This document shows positions 13,708 through 14,614 of a stretch of DNA of 14,614 nucleotides, piece by piece (the stretch's first letter is position 1; each line of letters opens with the position of its first letter). Both the position numbers and the translations under genes were made by a program. The notes beneath the pieces are model-generated. The model was not told the DNA's origin. It ran no database searches and worked only from the letters and a program-made list of their open reading frames with translations. Source of the DNA: JAUWQU01 sp964564285 (lineage in GTDB: Bacteria > Planctomycetota > Phycisphaerae > SM23-33); assembly GCA_964564285.1 (NCBI GenBank), contig CAZMBZ010000123.1:1-14614 (forward strand), read 5' to 3'.

Positions 13708-14614
13708 TTACGGCAGCCATTCACCCGTTTCTTCGTCTGACTGCTCGGGGCTCAGCAGGTGGACCGAACCATCAACCAGCAGGGCATTGCTCTTGCCGAA
13801 ATGCCGCGGCGCCGCATAGGCCTCCCAATTGGGCGAGTCGATATTGACCTGGCCGCGCTCGTACTCGATGATGTATATCTGCCTCGGATTGGGTCGCGCG
13901 TGGCCAACCTTCAGGTTAATGCCGTAGCTCGCCTGCCCGCCCGGACGGGTAAGAATGCGAACCTCCTCGCCGGGGAAGCTAGAGTGGAAGTGATGAACTA
14001 TAAAGCTTTTACCGTCGGAGCTTATCTCGACATCCTCGACGCCCTCGAACCCGCGAGCACCTTGCCCGGTAGGATAGACGGTGGCGGGACTACCCAACAC
14101 GGGATCCGTCGCATTCAGTGAGTTGGTATAGACAACGTAGCCCAAGATCTCGTCAGTGAACGTGATTTCCTGGCCAGTGGTTGTCGTGTTCGTGCTGCCA
14201 ACTGGGTCAAAGTGCAGGAAGTAGCAGTCCACGACAGTCCCGGCCGGGATAGTTCCCGGGGTGGTTCGACCACCGGTGTACCGCCCGGGCTGGGAAATAT
14301 CCACGTTCACTGACGAAGGCAGAGCGTAACCCTCGCGCTCCTGGAACATCCAGATGATCTTGTTGTCCTCGAGGTCGTTGAAGACGGTCGACTCGGGCGC
14401 CGGGATGAGCCTGACCTCGCCCTCCAATTCGACCGACCCGCCACCACCGCGATAAAAGCCCTTCGGACAGACCAGGATTTCCTTGCTGCCGTTGGTCTTG
14501 GCGGCAGCGATCCAACTGGAGCCGGTCGGCAGTCGCCCGCCCGCGTTCGAACTGGCGACCGCCATAGCCTGGCTGATCTTCTCGAGGTTGTTCTGACAGA
14601 GAGTTACGTATCCC
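13708..14614 (-). CDS. Prepilin-like H-X9-DG protein (N-terminus beyond window)
   Basis: The frame is open from the right edge (first full codon at 14613) to a stop at 13710-13708, so 301 residues are visible and the N-terminus is missing. The visible part opens with GYVTLCQNNLEKISQAMAVA, the C.NNL..I segment that follows the pilin-like N-terminal helix in planctomycetal DUF1559-type proteins. It ends with RHFGKSNALLVDGSVHLL, an exact H-X9-DG motif (H, nine residues, DG). Between them is a beta-rich domain with ILVCPKGFYRGGGGSVE, a T-rich loop (STNTTTTG) and HHFHSSFPG. These proteins are usually many per genome and are thought to be exported through a type II/IV-pilus-like route; their role is not known. 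A prepilin signal cannot be checked here. An internal ATG at 14565 is not taken as the start. Confidence 0.85.
   Translation of the reverse strand, partial: GYVTLCQNNLEKISQAMAVASSNAGGRLPTGSSWIAAAKTNGSKEILVCPKGFYRGGGGSVELEGEVRLIPAPESTVFNDLEDNKIIWMFQEREGYALPSSVNVDISQPGRYTGGRTTPGTIPAGTVVDCYFLHFDPVGSTNTTTTGQEITFTDEILGYVVYTNSLNATDPVLGSPATVYPTGQGARGFEGVEDVEISSDGKSFIVHHFHSSFPGEEVRILTRPGGQASYGINLKVGHARPNPRQIYIIEYERGQVNIDSPNWEAYAAPRHFGKSNALLVDGSVHLLSPEQSDEETGEWLP

Noticed and set aside
14207..14565. Start of the prepilin-like gene at the internal ATG (14565)
   Set aside because: The frame is open upstream to the window edge, and the C.NNL..I segment before that ATG belongs to the family, so the true start lies outside.

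Overview
The window looks like a stretch of chromosome from a member of the Planctomycetota, probably near the Phycisphaerae; this is an inference from gene content. Three things point there: a large secreted PQQ-type beta-propeller protein with NPCBM-like and methyltransferase-like insertions, a prepilin-like protein ending in an H-X9-DG motif, and a GC-rich genome with scattered A+T-rich promoter patches. The genes are mostly housekeeping or lineage-specific envelope genes. I see no transposase, phage module, CRISPR array, tRNA or rRNA.

Layout from left to right: a PQQ-propeller protein on the minus strand, running off the left edge (1-2853); tilS, minus (3014-4513); a divergent polytopic membrane protein of unknown function (4588-6291); a small lipoprotein resembling DUF4410 behind a good sigma-70-type promoter (6391-6954); a small cysteine-rich ORF (7177-7374) overlapping the start of the tyrosine recombinase gene xerD (7316-8260); an inverted-repeat intergenic element (8272-8373); a ketopantoate reductase-family gene (8394-9344) overlapping by 17 bases a SAM methyltransferase-like gene (9328-10374); then, convergent on the minus strand, rny for RNase Y (10521-12122); a 657-base gap (12123-12779) with promoters and RNA-like structures; an omega-amidase/nitrilase-family gene (12780-13574); and a prepilin-like H-X9-DG protein running off the right edge (13708-14614).

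Two gene pairs look translationally coupled: the Cys-rich ORF with xerD, and the reductase with the methyltransferase. TilS (AUA decoding), RNase Y (mRNA turnover) and XerD (chromosome dimer resolution) are core functions. The other genes do not form an evident pathway.

I did not find a convincing new multi-gene system. The best candidates for something undescribed are a putative 73-nt small RNA with its own promoter and terminator in the rny upstream gap, the Cys-rich small protein coupled to xerD, the intergenic inverted-repeat element, and the degenerate methyltransferase-like domain inside the PQQ propeller. All coordinates and motifs were read by eye; no database search was possible.
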